This document shows, in pieces, positions 1-5,071 of a stretch of 5,071 nucleotides of DNA. Below the pieces are notes generated by a model. The model saw only the letters and a program-made list of their open reading frames with translations, searched no databases and had not been told where the DNA came from. The position numbers were made by a program, and so were the translations under genes. Origin of the DNA: an uncultured Oscillospiraceae bacterium (GTDB taxonomy: Bacteria > Bacillota > Clostridia > Oscillospirales > Ruminococcaceae); contig CATXYA010000175.1 in the NCBI GenBank assembly GCA_958403605.1, positions 1 to 5,071 of the forward strand, given 5' to 3'. How positions within the stretch are numbered: position 1 is the first letter of the stretch; the number at the start of each line of letters is the position of its first letter.

Positions 1-241
1 CAAAGCTGGACGCGAACGGCACCAGCCCCATGGTGGACAGGCCCGCGGCCACGCCTATCATGTTCTGCTCGGCGATGCCGCAGTCGAAATGGCGCTCCGG
101 GAAAGCTTTTTGGAACACGCCCGTCTTGGTGGCCGCAGCGAGGTCGGCGTCCAGCACCACCACGTCGCCGTGCAGCGCGCCCAGTTCTTTCAGCGCCGCG
201 CCATAGCTGTCACGGGTGGCGATCATTTTCGTTTTGCTCAT
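1..241 (-). CDS. Transketolase C-terminal subunit (partial, N-terminal 80 residues only)
   Basis: This is the start of the second half of a split transketolase, which carries the pyrimidine-binding and C-terminal domains and pairs with the N-terminal subunit encoded just upstream. Together they transfer two-carbon ketol units between sugar phosphates in the non-oxidative pentose phosphate pathway, in the cytoplasm. The reading frame opens [14 protein letters not shown], has the family-typical VVVLDADL at residues 27-34 followed by the ATKT segment, and then DCGIAEQNM at 53-61. E58 in that motif corresponds to the glutamate that activates the thiamine diphosphate cofactor. The ATG at 241 overlaps the TGA of the upstream subunit (ATGA, 238-241), which indicates translational coupling. 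The gene runs off the window edge at position 1; about 230 further residues are expected from the family. A 1-deoxyxylulose-5-phosphate synthase is less likely because that enzyme is normally one fused chain. Confidence 0.93.
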   Translation of the reverse strand, partial: MSKTKMIATRDSYGAALKELGALHGDVVVLDADLAAATKTGVFQKAFPERHFDCGIAEQNMIGVAAGLSTMGLVPFASSF

Positions 242-1089
242 GCGTTTGCCTCCAGTCCCGCCAGCGCCGCGCCCAGTTCCTCCATGGCGGCGGTGTATTC
301 CGCGTCGTTCGGCGCTTTGCCGTGCCATTCCACGCGGTTTTCCATGAAGCTGACGCCCTTGCCCTTGACGGTCTTCATGACGATGGCAAAGGGCCGCCCT
401 TTCGTCGCGCGCGCCTGGGCGAAGGCGGCCTCCAGCTGCGGGAACGAATGGCCGTCCACGCACTCGGCGGCAAAGCCGAAGGCCTTCAATTTCTCTAAGA
501 TGGGATACGGGCTCATGACCTCGGCCACAGGCCCGTCGATCTGCAGGCCGTTGTTGTCGATGACCGCGCAGAAATTGTCCAGCTTGTAGTGGGCCGCGAA
601 CATCATCGCCTCCCACACCTGGCCCTCTTCCAATTCGCCGTCCCCCAGCAGCGTGTACACGCGCACGGCGTCCATGCCCTGGTGCTTTGCGCCCAGGGCC
701 ATGCCCGCCGCCGCGGAGATGCCCTGCCCCAGGCTGCCCGTGGACATCTCCACGCCGGGCACCGTGTTCATGTTCGGGTGGCCCTGCAAGTAGCTGTCCG
801 CATGGCGCAGGGTGGGCAGGTCGGCCACGGGGAAAAAGCCGCGGTGGGCCAGGGCGGCATACAGCCCCGGCGCGCAGTGGCCCTTCGACAGCACGAAGCG
901 GTCCCGGTCCTGCCTGCGGGGGTCCTGCGGGTCGATGTGCAGCTCCCGCCAGTACAGATACGTGAACAGGTCCGCGCTGGACAAACTGCCGCCCGGATGG
1001 CCCGACTTGGCGCCGTGCGTGGCCTCAATGATGCCCATGCGCACCTTGCAGGCGGCGATCTTCAGCGCTAAAAGCTCTTTTTCCGTCAT
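238..1089 (-). CDS. Transketolase N-terminal subunit (thiamine diphosphate-binding)
   Basis: This is the pyrophosphate-binding half of a split transketolase, about 283 residues, which is normal for this subunit. Numbered from the ATG at 1089, visible motifs are SGHPGGSLS at about 29-37, LSKGH at 67-71, a GHP at 103-105 and STGSLGQG at 116-123. The thiamine diphosphate signature runs from GDGELEEG at 149-156 to DNNG at 178-181. D150 and N180 sit 30 residues apart, as do the Mg2+ ligands of known transketolases. Two starts are possible. GTG at 1098 overlaps the transaldolase end by 8 bp. ATG at 1089 leaves a 1-bp gap and has GGTGA five bases upstream, so I prefer the ATG. The gene sits between transaldolase and the C-terminal subunit, and the three form one translationally coupled pentose phosphate unit. 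No key residue appears missing. Confidence 0.95.
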   Translation of the reverse strand: MTEKELLALKIAACKVRMGIIEATHGAKSGHPGGSLSSADLFTYLYWRELHIDPQDPRRQDRDRFVLSKGHCAPGLYAALAHRGFFPVADLPTLRHADSYLQGHPNMNTVPGVEMSTGSLGQGISAAAGMALGAKHQGMDAVRVYTLLGDGELEEGQVWEAMMFAAHYKLDNFCAVIDNNGLQIDGPVAEVMSPYPILEKLKAFGFAAECVDGHSFPQLEAAFAQARATKGRPFAIVMKTVKGKGVSFMENRVEWHGKAPNDAEYTAAMEELGAALAGLEANA

Positions 1090-1090
1090 C

Positions 1091-1747
1091 TCATTCACCG
1101 AACACCTGCACGTAGTCCTCCCGGAACTTCTCGATGCCCTGGTCGGTGAGCGGATGCCGGATCATCTGCAGGAGCACCTTGTAGGGCACGGTGGCGATGT
1201 CGGCGCCCGCCAGGGCACAGTCCGTCACGTGGATGGGGCTGCGCACGCTGGCCGCGATGATCTCTGTATGGATATCATCGTAGTTTGCGAAGATGGCCGC
1301 GATGGTCTCGATGAGGTCGATGCCCGGCTGGCTGATGTCGTCGAGGCGCCCCAGGAAGGGCGAGACATAGCTGGCCCCGGCCCGCGCCGCCAGCAGCGCC
1401 TGGCCCGCGGAGAAGATGAGCGTGCAGTTGGTCTTGATGCCCTCGGCTGAAAGCGCTTTGATGGCCTTGAGGCCCTCGGCGGTCATGGGGATCTTCACCA
1501 CCAGGTTGGGGTGCAGCTTTGCGATCTCCCGCCCCTCCGCGATCATACCCGCGGCATCGGTGGTGGTGGCCTTCACCTCGCCGGAGATCGGCCCGTCCAC
1601 GATGGCCGCGATCTCTTTCAGCGTCTCGGCGTAGTCCCGCCCCTCTTTCGCGATCAGCGACGGGTTCGTCGTCACCCCCGCCAGGATGCCCATGTCGTTG
1701 GCCTTGCGGATCTCTTCCACATTCGCCGTGTCGATAAAGAATTTCAT
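1091..1747 (-). CDS. tal: Transaldolase, short MipB/TalC type
   Basis: This is a cytoplasmic class I aldolase-fold enzyme of 218 residues, matching the short transaldolase/fructose-6-phosphate aldolase family. It begins [13 protein letters not shown] and has the family motif GVTTNPSLI at 24-32. The Schiff-base lysine is K85 in VVKIPMT, the same number as in E. coli FsaA, and T109 is in NCTLIF. By position it carries a glutamate (E57, in GEVKATT) where FsaA has Gln59, and phenylalanine (F131, in SPFLGR) where FsaA has Tyr131. From what is known of those two positions, Glu plus Phe is the transaldolase pattern rather than the F6P aldolase pattern, so I call it transaldolase. The ATG at 1747 is preceded by GAGGG at 1754-1758 with 6-base spacing. 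The gene leads the transaldolase-transketolase unit and lies immediately after a hairpin terminator or attenuator. Confidence 0.94.
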   Translation of the reverse strand: MKFFIDTANVEEIRKANDMGILAGVTTNPSLIAKEGRDYAETLKEIAAIVDGPISGEVKATTTDAAGMIAEGREIAKLHPNLVVKIPMTAEGLKAIKALSAEGIKTNCTLIFSAGQALLAARAGASYVSPFLGRLDDISQPGIDLIETIAAIFANYDDIHTEIIAASVRSPIHVTDCALAGADIATVPYKVLLQMIRHPLTDQGIEKFREDYVQVFGE

Positions 1748-1753
1748 GATAGT

Positions 1754-1758
1754 CCCTC
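1754..1758 (-). promoter_or_regulatory. Ribosome-binding site of the transaldolase
   Basis: GAGGG on the minus strand lies 6 bases before the ATG at 1747. It fixes the transaldolase start and lies only about 10 bases after the T-rich tail of the upstream hairpin, which leaves very little leader. Confidence 0.7.
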
Positions 1759-1767
1759 GTTTCTGTC

Positions 1768-1806
1768 AAAAGCAAAGGCCGCACCGCCTGCTGCGATGCG
1801 GCCTTT
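1768..1806 (-). terminator. Intrinsic terminator or attenuator between the cupin gene and the transaldolase
   Basis: On the minus strand, AAAGGCCGCA (1806-1797) pairs perfectly with TGCGGCCTTT (1783-1774). The stem continues inward as TCGC (1796-1793) with GCGG (1787-1784), including one U-G pair. This gives a 14-bp stem closed by the 5-base loop AGCAG. A T-rich stretch, TTT-GC-TTTT, ends the hairpin at about 1768. In plus-strand RNA the U-G position becomes a C-A mismatch, so the fold favours minus-strand transcripts, in agreement with all genes here. A run of five T at 1804-1808 means some plus-strand termination is also possible. Its position suggests it ends or attenuates the transporter-hydrolase-cupin operon. 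The interrupted T tail suggests termination may be incomplete. Confidence 0.8.
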
Positions 1807-1815
1807 TTAAAAAGG
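1802..1815. repeat. Perfect 14-bp palindrome next to the terminator
   Basis: CCTTTTTAAAAAGG is its own reverse complement and overlaps the 5' arm of the terminator hairpin on the minus strand. It has no loop, so it is unlikely to act as an RNA hairpin. It may simply come from T and A runs flanking the terminator, or be a small DNA-binding site. No function can be assigned. Confidence 0.5.
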
Positions 1816-1829
1816 AGCGTGCGGATGGT

Positions 1830-1865
1830 TCAGTCGTGATCCAGCTTGGCGAACAGGTCGCCCGG
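1830..1865 (-). other. Coding-like in-frame tail after the amber stop of the cupin gene
   Basis: Directly after the TAG at 1866-1868 the same frame stays open for 11 codons, reading PGDLFAKLDHD, and then ends in TGA at 1830-1832. The codons (CCG GGC GAC CTG TTC GCC AAG CTG GAT CAC GAC) match the GC-rich usage of the surrounding genes. It could be the former end of the cupin protein cut off by a CAG-to-TAG change, the remnant of another gene, or chance. The upstream protein already appears complete relative to its family, so this is only a note of what is there. Confidence 0.3.
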
Positions 1866-2357
1866 CTACAGCAAGATTTTTATTTGTTCCTCTTCCCGCA
1901 GCGCCTGTACCCGGCAGTCCACCGCATAGGTGCGTTCCGGCAGAAGCACCAGCGTGTGTACCTGCTCCGCATCGACGGGAAAAGGCGCTTTGTGCCAAAC
2001 GCCGGGCAACAGCGCAATGGCTGTGCCGCGCGGAACCAGGAAAGCTTCGGCCTGCCCCGTGGGAAAAGCGGCGGCGCAGGCTGGCGCGGTAAAACAGATG
2101 ATATCGCCGTCTAGCGGCAGTAAAACTTCCGTTGCCAGATCATGTTGTTCTGCAACATCGATGAGCAAAGGTCGCCGCAGGGTGGAGACCACGGAGACGC
2201 CCGTCATCCCTGTTCCCCCCAGCACCCGCATCCGGTCCGGGAAAAAGAGGGCTTCGGGGCCGCCCATGGCCGTCCCGGCGGGATGCACCAGATCCGTGAA
2301 CGTGCCATAAGGGGCGAAGCGCTCCGGTGTCAGAGGTTGGATGGAGATCGTCCGCAA
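1866..2357 (-). CDS. Ureidoglycolate lyase (AllA)-like cupin protein
   Basis: This is a small cytoplasmic cupin-fold protein of about 163 residues, close to the roughly 160 of E. coli AllA. It opens with the family-typical QPLTPERFAPYGTF (about residues 7-20). The segment EQHDLATEVLLPLDG (about 70-84) corresponds to ERHPLGTQAFIPMKG of AllA, keeping the Glu-x-His pair (E70, H72). GVWHKAPF (about 119-126) matches the NVWHHPL region, and ERTYAVDC (about 141-148) lies near the C-terminus. The start is probably TTG at 2357, because GAGGTGAG lies just upstream at good spacing and the resulting MRTISIQPLTPE looks like the family N-terminus. GTG at 2366 is the longer alternative but has no evident ribosome-binding site of its own. 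It follows the hydrolase gene almost without a gap. AllA releases glyoxylate and urea from ureidoglycolate, but no allantoin gene is nearby, so the real substrate is uncertain. An amber TAG ends it. Confidence 0.8.
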   Translation of the reverse strand: MRTISIQPLTPERFAPYGTFTDLVHPAGTAMGGPEALFFPDRMRVLGGTGMTGVSVVSTLRRPLLIDVAEQHDLATEVLLPLDGDIICFTAPACAAAFPTGQAEAFLVPRGTAIALLPGVWHKAPFPVDAEQVHTLVLLPERTYAVDCRVQALREEEQIKILL

Positions 2358-2361
2358 GCTT

Positions 2362-2369
2362 CTCACCTC
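2362..2369 (-). promoter_or_regulatory. Ribosome-binding site deciding a TTG start for the cupin gene
   Basis: GAGGTGAG on the minus strand overlaps the TGA stop of the hydrolase gene (2368-2370). Its AGGTG core lies 6 bases before the TTG at 2357. The alternative GTG at 2366-2364 is inside this element, which argues that the GTG is not the start and that the two genes are translationally coupled. Confidence 0.65.
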
Positions 2370-3303
2370 ATTTCAGCGGGTAGCAGATCGCCAGCTTGCA
2401 GAAGAAGTCCTCCAGGATCACCCGTAGATCCATATCGTGATACACGCGGATGGGCGCAGCGTTTTCCCGTGGGAAGTAGAACATCTCCTGCGAGATCGCA
2501 GGCGCGGACAGATATTCATAGCAGAAACGCTGCTCGCTCATCAAAAGGCCTACGGCCGTCATGTCGCAGATGGTGAAGAACTCTTCCATGGGCCAGCCGT
2601 TCTCGTTGGCCATGGGCAAAAATTCCAGCAGCTGGTCGAAGAGATACGCGCCGATGGCGCCGTGGGGCCGCAGCTTCCACTGCAGCTCCGCCAGGCTGAC
2701 CTTTGGCAGGTCATAGACCTTGGTGGGCACCTGCCAGACCTCCGCGCCGGAGGCGAACACCACGTTGGCCGCGGCAATGTCGTTTACCAGATTGAACTCC
2801 CGCCCGCCCGCGGGATAGGTGGCGCCGCCGTTCCAGACCACCACCAGTTTGTCCGCTATTTCGGGGCACAGCAGCAGCGCGGAGGCCACGTTGGTGAGCG
2901 GGCCCAGCACGGCGATGTATAGCTTGCCCTCCCGCAGGGCCTTGGCCTGTTCCAGGATGAAATCTACCCCTTCGCAGGGCTGGGGGTCGTAGGAAGTGAA
3001 AAAACTGGGTTTGGTGGTGAGGGAGATGTTGGTGGCGGCGCCGTGCAGCAGCGGCACCTTCCCGGTCAGCTCCATACGGTCCAGCACCCGCTCCACTTCT
3101 TCATAGCTGGCCTGCATGGAATCCTGGATGCGCACGTGGCCGAAATGTGTGGCGATGATGCCCAGCACGTCCAGCCCCGGGCTGAGCAGAGCGTAGGCGA
3201 TGGCGAAGGGATCGTCCGCTTCATTTTTGGCGTCCGTGTCGATGATCACTTTTTTGATAGAGCTGGGCGGCATTGTGAACGCGTAGTTTTTATGAAGTTC
3301 CAT
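2368..3303 (-). CDS. Nucleoside hydrolase family protein, divergent active site
   Basis: This is a 311-residue cytoplasmic protein of the inosine-uridine preferring nucleoside N-ribohydrolase fold, a normal length. These enzymes cut the N-glycosidic bond of nucleosides with a bound Ca2+. The N-terminal metal site reads IIDTDAKNEADDPFAIAYAL (20-39), giving D22, D24, D30 and D31, with two more residues between the acidic pairs than the usual DTDPGxDD. GPLTNVA at 134-140 supplies the expected metal-contacting threonine (T137), and EFNLVND at 169-175 matches the substrate-binding EFN segment. Near the C-terminus ICDMTAVGLL (245-254) keeps the metal Asp (D247), but cysteine C246 occupies the position usually held by the active-site histidine. 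No signal peptide is visible. The ATG at 3303 follows the permease stop by 9 bases, with AAGG upstream. The substrate is unknown; a pentose-containing compound brought in by the adjacent transporter is an inference. Confidence 0.88.
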   Translation of the reverse strand: MELHKNYAFTMPPSSIKKVIIDTDAKNEADDPFAIAYALLSPGLDVLGIIATHFGHVRIQDSMQASYEEVERVLDRMELTGKVPLLHGAATNISLTTKPSFFTSYDPQPCEGVDFILEQAKALREGKLYIAVLGPLTNVASALLLCPEIADKLVVVWNGGATYPAGGREFNLVNDIAAANVVFASGAEVWQVPTKVYDLPKVSLAELQWKLRPHGAIGAYLFDQLLEFLPMANENGWPMEEFFTICDMTAVGLLMSEQRFCYEYLSAPAISQEMFYFPRENAAPIRVYHDMDLRVILEDFFCKLAICYPLK

Positions 3304-3312
3304 CTAGGTACC

Positions 3313-4143
3313 TTAACCTTTCATTGCGCCGGCAGACAGGCCTTCTACAAATCCTTTCTGTGCCAGCATGTAGACGATGATGACAGGGATCGAAATGATG
3401 GTGAGCGCGGCGAACAGCATGGGATAATCGATGCCGTGGCGCCCGATGAAGTTGGCCGCGGCCACGGGCAGAGTGCGTAGTTCCTCATTGGTGAGCAGCA
3501 TATTGGCAAAATAGTATTCGTTCCAAAAGCCCAGGCCCGAGAAGATGATCTGCGTGGCAACGCCGGGCTTTGCCAAGGGCAGGATGATGCGCAGGAAGCT
3601 TTGGAAACGGGTGCAGCCGTCGATCATGGCGGCTTCCTCCAGCCCTTTGGGCAACGAGATAAAGAAGGAGCGCATGATGAACACGCCCATGGCGATGGAC
3701 CCGGCGGCGTAGACGAAGATGAGGCCCAGACGGGGGTTGTTGAGCCCCAGGCCCAGCACCACCTGGAAGGTGGGAATGCCCAGGACGCCGCCCGGGATCA
3801 TAATGCCCAGCAGCAGGAAGGAATAAATGGCGACGCGGCCCTTGAAGCGCAGGCGGCCGATGGCATACGCCGCACAGGAGTTGACGGGGATCATGATCGC
3901 GATGGCGCAGACGGTGACGATGATGCTGTTGAGAAATTTTTCTCCCAGCTTGCCCTGCCGCCAGGCGTTGACGTAGTTGCCGAAATTCGGCGTGGCGGTG
4001 AAGCCCCAGATGTTGGTGTAAAATTCGCTGTTGTCTTTAAAGGAGCCCGCCACCATCCAAATCAGCGGATAAACGCAGATGACGAAGAACAGCAGCAGCA
4101 CGGCCATCGACAGGAGGTCTCCCATCCGTTTTTTCAGTTTCAT
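3313..4143 (-). CDS. Carbohydrate ABC transporter permease, MalG/UgpE-like (CUT1)
   Basis: This is an integral membrane subunit of a CUT1-family sugar importer, 276 residues, which is typical. It has a short basic N-terminus (MKLKKR) and about six hydrophobic segments, near residues 10-32, 70-95, 105-130, 138-160, 196-215 and 243-262. The cytoplasmic coupling loop that docks the ATPase is clear: EEAAMIDGCTRF at 169-180, followed by IILPLAKPG at 186-194, fitting the EAA...DG...LP pattern. The C-terminus GLSAGAMKG is also characteristic of MalG-like subunits. The ATG at 4143 is preceded by GGGGGTG at 5-base spacing, and the gap to the upstream permease is 12 bp. Substrate cannot be read from sequence. 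No ATPase gene is in the window; CUT1 systems of Bacillota often share an MsmK-type ATPase encoded elsewhere. Confidence 0.95.
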   Translation of the reverse strand: MKLKKRMGDLLSMAVLLLFFVICVYPLIWMVAGSFKDNSEFYTNIWGFTATPNFGNYVNAWRQGKLGEKFLNSIIVTVCAIAIMIPVNSCAAYAIGRLRFKGRVAIYSFLLLGIMIPGGVLGIPTFQVVLGLGLNNPRLGLIFVYAAGSIAMGVFIMRSFFISLPKGLEEAAMIDGCTRFQSFLRIILPLAKPGVATQIIFSGLGFWNEYYFANMLLTNEELRTLPVAAANFIGRHGIDYPMLFAALTIISIPVIIVYMLAQKGFVEGLSAGAMKG

Positions 4144-4155
4144 CTCCGCACCCCC

Positions 4156-5046
4156 TTAATCGTAATTCTCTTCTTTCGTCATCGTGCGCAGCTGCAAAAA
4201 GCCGAACACCAGGACGATGAGGAAGAGGATCATGCTCATGGCGCTGGCTTTGCCCATGTTGGAGTATTTGAAAGCCGTTGTCATGATATAGGTGAGCGAT
4301 ACTTCGGTCTTGTGGAACGGGCCGCCGCCCGTCATGATGCTGACGATATCATAGTTGGAGACGAAAGCACCGGTGATGGACATCAGCACGTTGACGACGA
4401 TGGTGCTGTTCAGCTGGGGGATCGTGATGGACCACAGCTTTTGCCAGCCGTTGGCACCATCCATCGAGGCCGCCTCGTAAAGGTCTTTGGAGATGCCCTG
4501 CAGGCCGGCCAGATAAAGGACGGTGTGATAGCCCATCCACTTCCAGATATCCACCCACACCACGCTGAACAGAGCATAATTGGGATCGCTGAGCCAGCCG
4601 ACGATCCAGGAATCAAGGCCCAGGCCCGAGAGCATCTGGTTCAACAGGCCGAACGTCGGGTTATAGATCCATACCCACAGGATGCCGATGACGACGTAAG
4701 ACATGGTGACGGGCATATAAATGCCCGTGCGGAAAATGGTGCGCAGCGGGATCTTGCGCATCAGCAGCATGGCAAGACCCAGGGCAATGACGTTTTTTGC
4801 CACCGTCACCAGGATGGCGTACACCAGCGTGTTCTGCATCGCCTGCCAAAAGACGTCATCTGTGAGGACAAAGCCGTAATTCTGCAGCCCGACCCAGGAC
4901 ATTTCGCCATACCCGTCCCATTTTTGAAAGCTGGTGTAAAGCCCAGTGAAAAATGGGCACAGGATAAAGACAAAAAACAGAAGTAAAGCCGGCAGGCACA
5001 TCAGATAGGGAAACGCTTTATCTTTGAGATTTTCAAATTTTTTCAT
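4156..5046 (-). CDS. Carbohydrate ABC transporter permease, MalF/UgpA-like (CUT1)
   Basis: This is the partner membrane subunit of the same importer, 296 residues. It has a charged N-terminus (MKKFENLKDKAF), a first membrane segment at about 13-35, and further hydrophobic segments near 72-95, 108-128, 157-181, 213-237 and 268-286. The WDG...FVGLQNY-like stretch (W43-Y57, here WVGLQNY) is a hallmark of UgpA/MalF-type permeases. The coupling loop reads YEAASMDGANGWQKLW (190-205), ending ITIPQL (207-212). The TGGGP motif follows near residue 239. It is the first gene of the visible operon, starts at ATG 5046 behind a strong ribosome-binding site, and ends 12 bp before the second permease. A solute-binding protein gene is expected upstream, outside the window. 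The transported sugar is unknown. Confidence 0.95.
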   Translation of the reverse strand: MKKFENLKDKAFPYLMCLPALLLFFVFILCPFFTGLYTSFQKWDGYGEMSWVGLQNYGFVLTDDVFWQAMQNTLVYAILVTVAKNVIALGLAMLLMRKIPLRTIFRTGIYMPVTMSYVVIGILWVWIYNPTFGLLNQMLSGLGLDSWIVGWLSDPNYALFSVVWVDIWKWMGYHTVLYLAGLQGISKDLYEAASMDGANGWQKLWSITIPQLNSTIVVNVLMSITGAFVSNYDIVSIMTGGGPFHKTEVSLTYIMTTAFKYSNMGKASAMSMILFLIVLVFGFLQLRTMTKEENYD

Positions 5047-5051
5047 GCTGT

Positions 5052-5058
5052 CTCCTCC
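5052..5058 (-). promoter_or_regulatory. Strong ribosome-binding site of the first permease
   Basis: GGAGGAG on the minus strand lies 5 bases before the ATG at 5046 and is almost a full anti-Shine-Dalgarno match. Only 25 bases are available upstream before the window ends, so no promoter can be judged there. Confidence 0.75.
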
Positions 5059-5071
5059 TCTATCGGGATCT

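Noticed and set aside
812..1450. A 212-codon plus-strand open frame across the transketolase-transaldolase junction
   Set aside because: It lies opposite two strongly supported genes and its translation resembles no family, so it is a shadow frame.
1764..1769. TTGACA on the minus strand as a -35 box for the transaldolase
   Set aside because: A -10 box 17 bases on would fall at the start codon (TGAAAT, 4 of 6 matches), and the transcript would begin inside the gene and lose the good ribosome-binding site. It is probably coincidence.
1866..1868. Amber codon read through as pyrrolysine or another amino acid
   Set aside because: No recoding element, tRNA or synthetase is visible, and the protein already matches the family length at the TAG. 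Readthrough is not supported by the sequence.
1930..2310. Plus-strand open frames opposite the cupin gene (also 1686-2114 and 2142-2576)
   Set aside because: They overlap one another and a well-supported minus-strand gene, lack ribosome-binding sites and show no family features.
3601..4986. A 461-codon open frame on the plus strand, antisense to both permease genes
   Set aside because: Its product is a low-complexity mix rich in His, Asp, Gln and Gly with no recognisable domain. It spans the junction of two clear permease genes and has no credible ribosome-binding site. It is an expected artefact of GC-rich codon bias on the opposite strand.
1..5071. CRISPR arrays, insertion sequences, tRNA or rRNA genes, att sites
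   Set aside because: No spaced direct repeats, transposase-like protein, terminal inverted repeats or tRNA-like cloverleaf were seen on either strand.

Overview
The window is a GC-rich bacterial segment (roughly 60% GC by eye) in which every supported gene lies on the minus strand, so transcription runs from position 5071 towards 1. A split (two-subunit) transketolase, a short MipB/TalC-type transaldolase, strong purine-rich Shine-Dalgarno sites and tight gene packing suggest a Bacillota/Clostridia chromosome, probably a GC-rich gut-type lineage. This is inference: no rRNA or other phylogenetic marker is present.

Layout in transcription order. First come two CUT1-type carbohydrate ABC permeases: a MalF/UgpA-like subunit (5046-4156) and a MalG/UgpE-like subunit (4143-3313). 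Next is a divergent nucleoside-hydrolase-family protein (3303-2368), then a small ureidoglycolate-lyase (AllA)-like cupin (about 2357-1866). These four are separated by only about 1 to 12 bp and look like one operon; the solute-binding protein is probably just outside the window beyond 5071. A 118-bp gap (1748-1865) holds a strong minus-strand hairpin that reads as an intrinsic terminator or attenuator. Downstream are a transaldolase (1747-1091), the transketolase N-terminal subunit (about 1089-238) and the start of the transketolase C-terminal subunit (241-1, cut by the window edge). These three are coupled by a 1-bp gap and a 4-bp ATGA overlap.

Taken together, the genes read as a catabolic locus. 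Uptake of a glycoside or sugar derivative through the CUT1 transporter would be followed by cleavage by the nucleoside-hydrolase-like enzyme (possibly releasing a pentose). The pentose phosphate would then pass through transketolase and transaldolase. The AllA-like cupin has no allantoin-pathway neighbour here, so its substrate is open. The genes are individually of known families, and I do not see a clearly new system. The points most worth a second look are the altered active site of the hydrolase, the terminator placed directly before the transaldolase ribosome-binding site, and a coding-like in-frame tail after the amber stop of the cupin gene.
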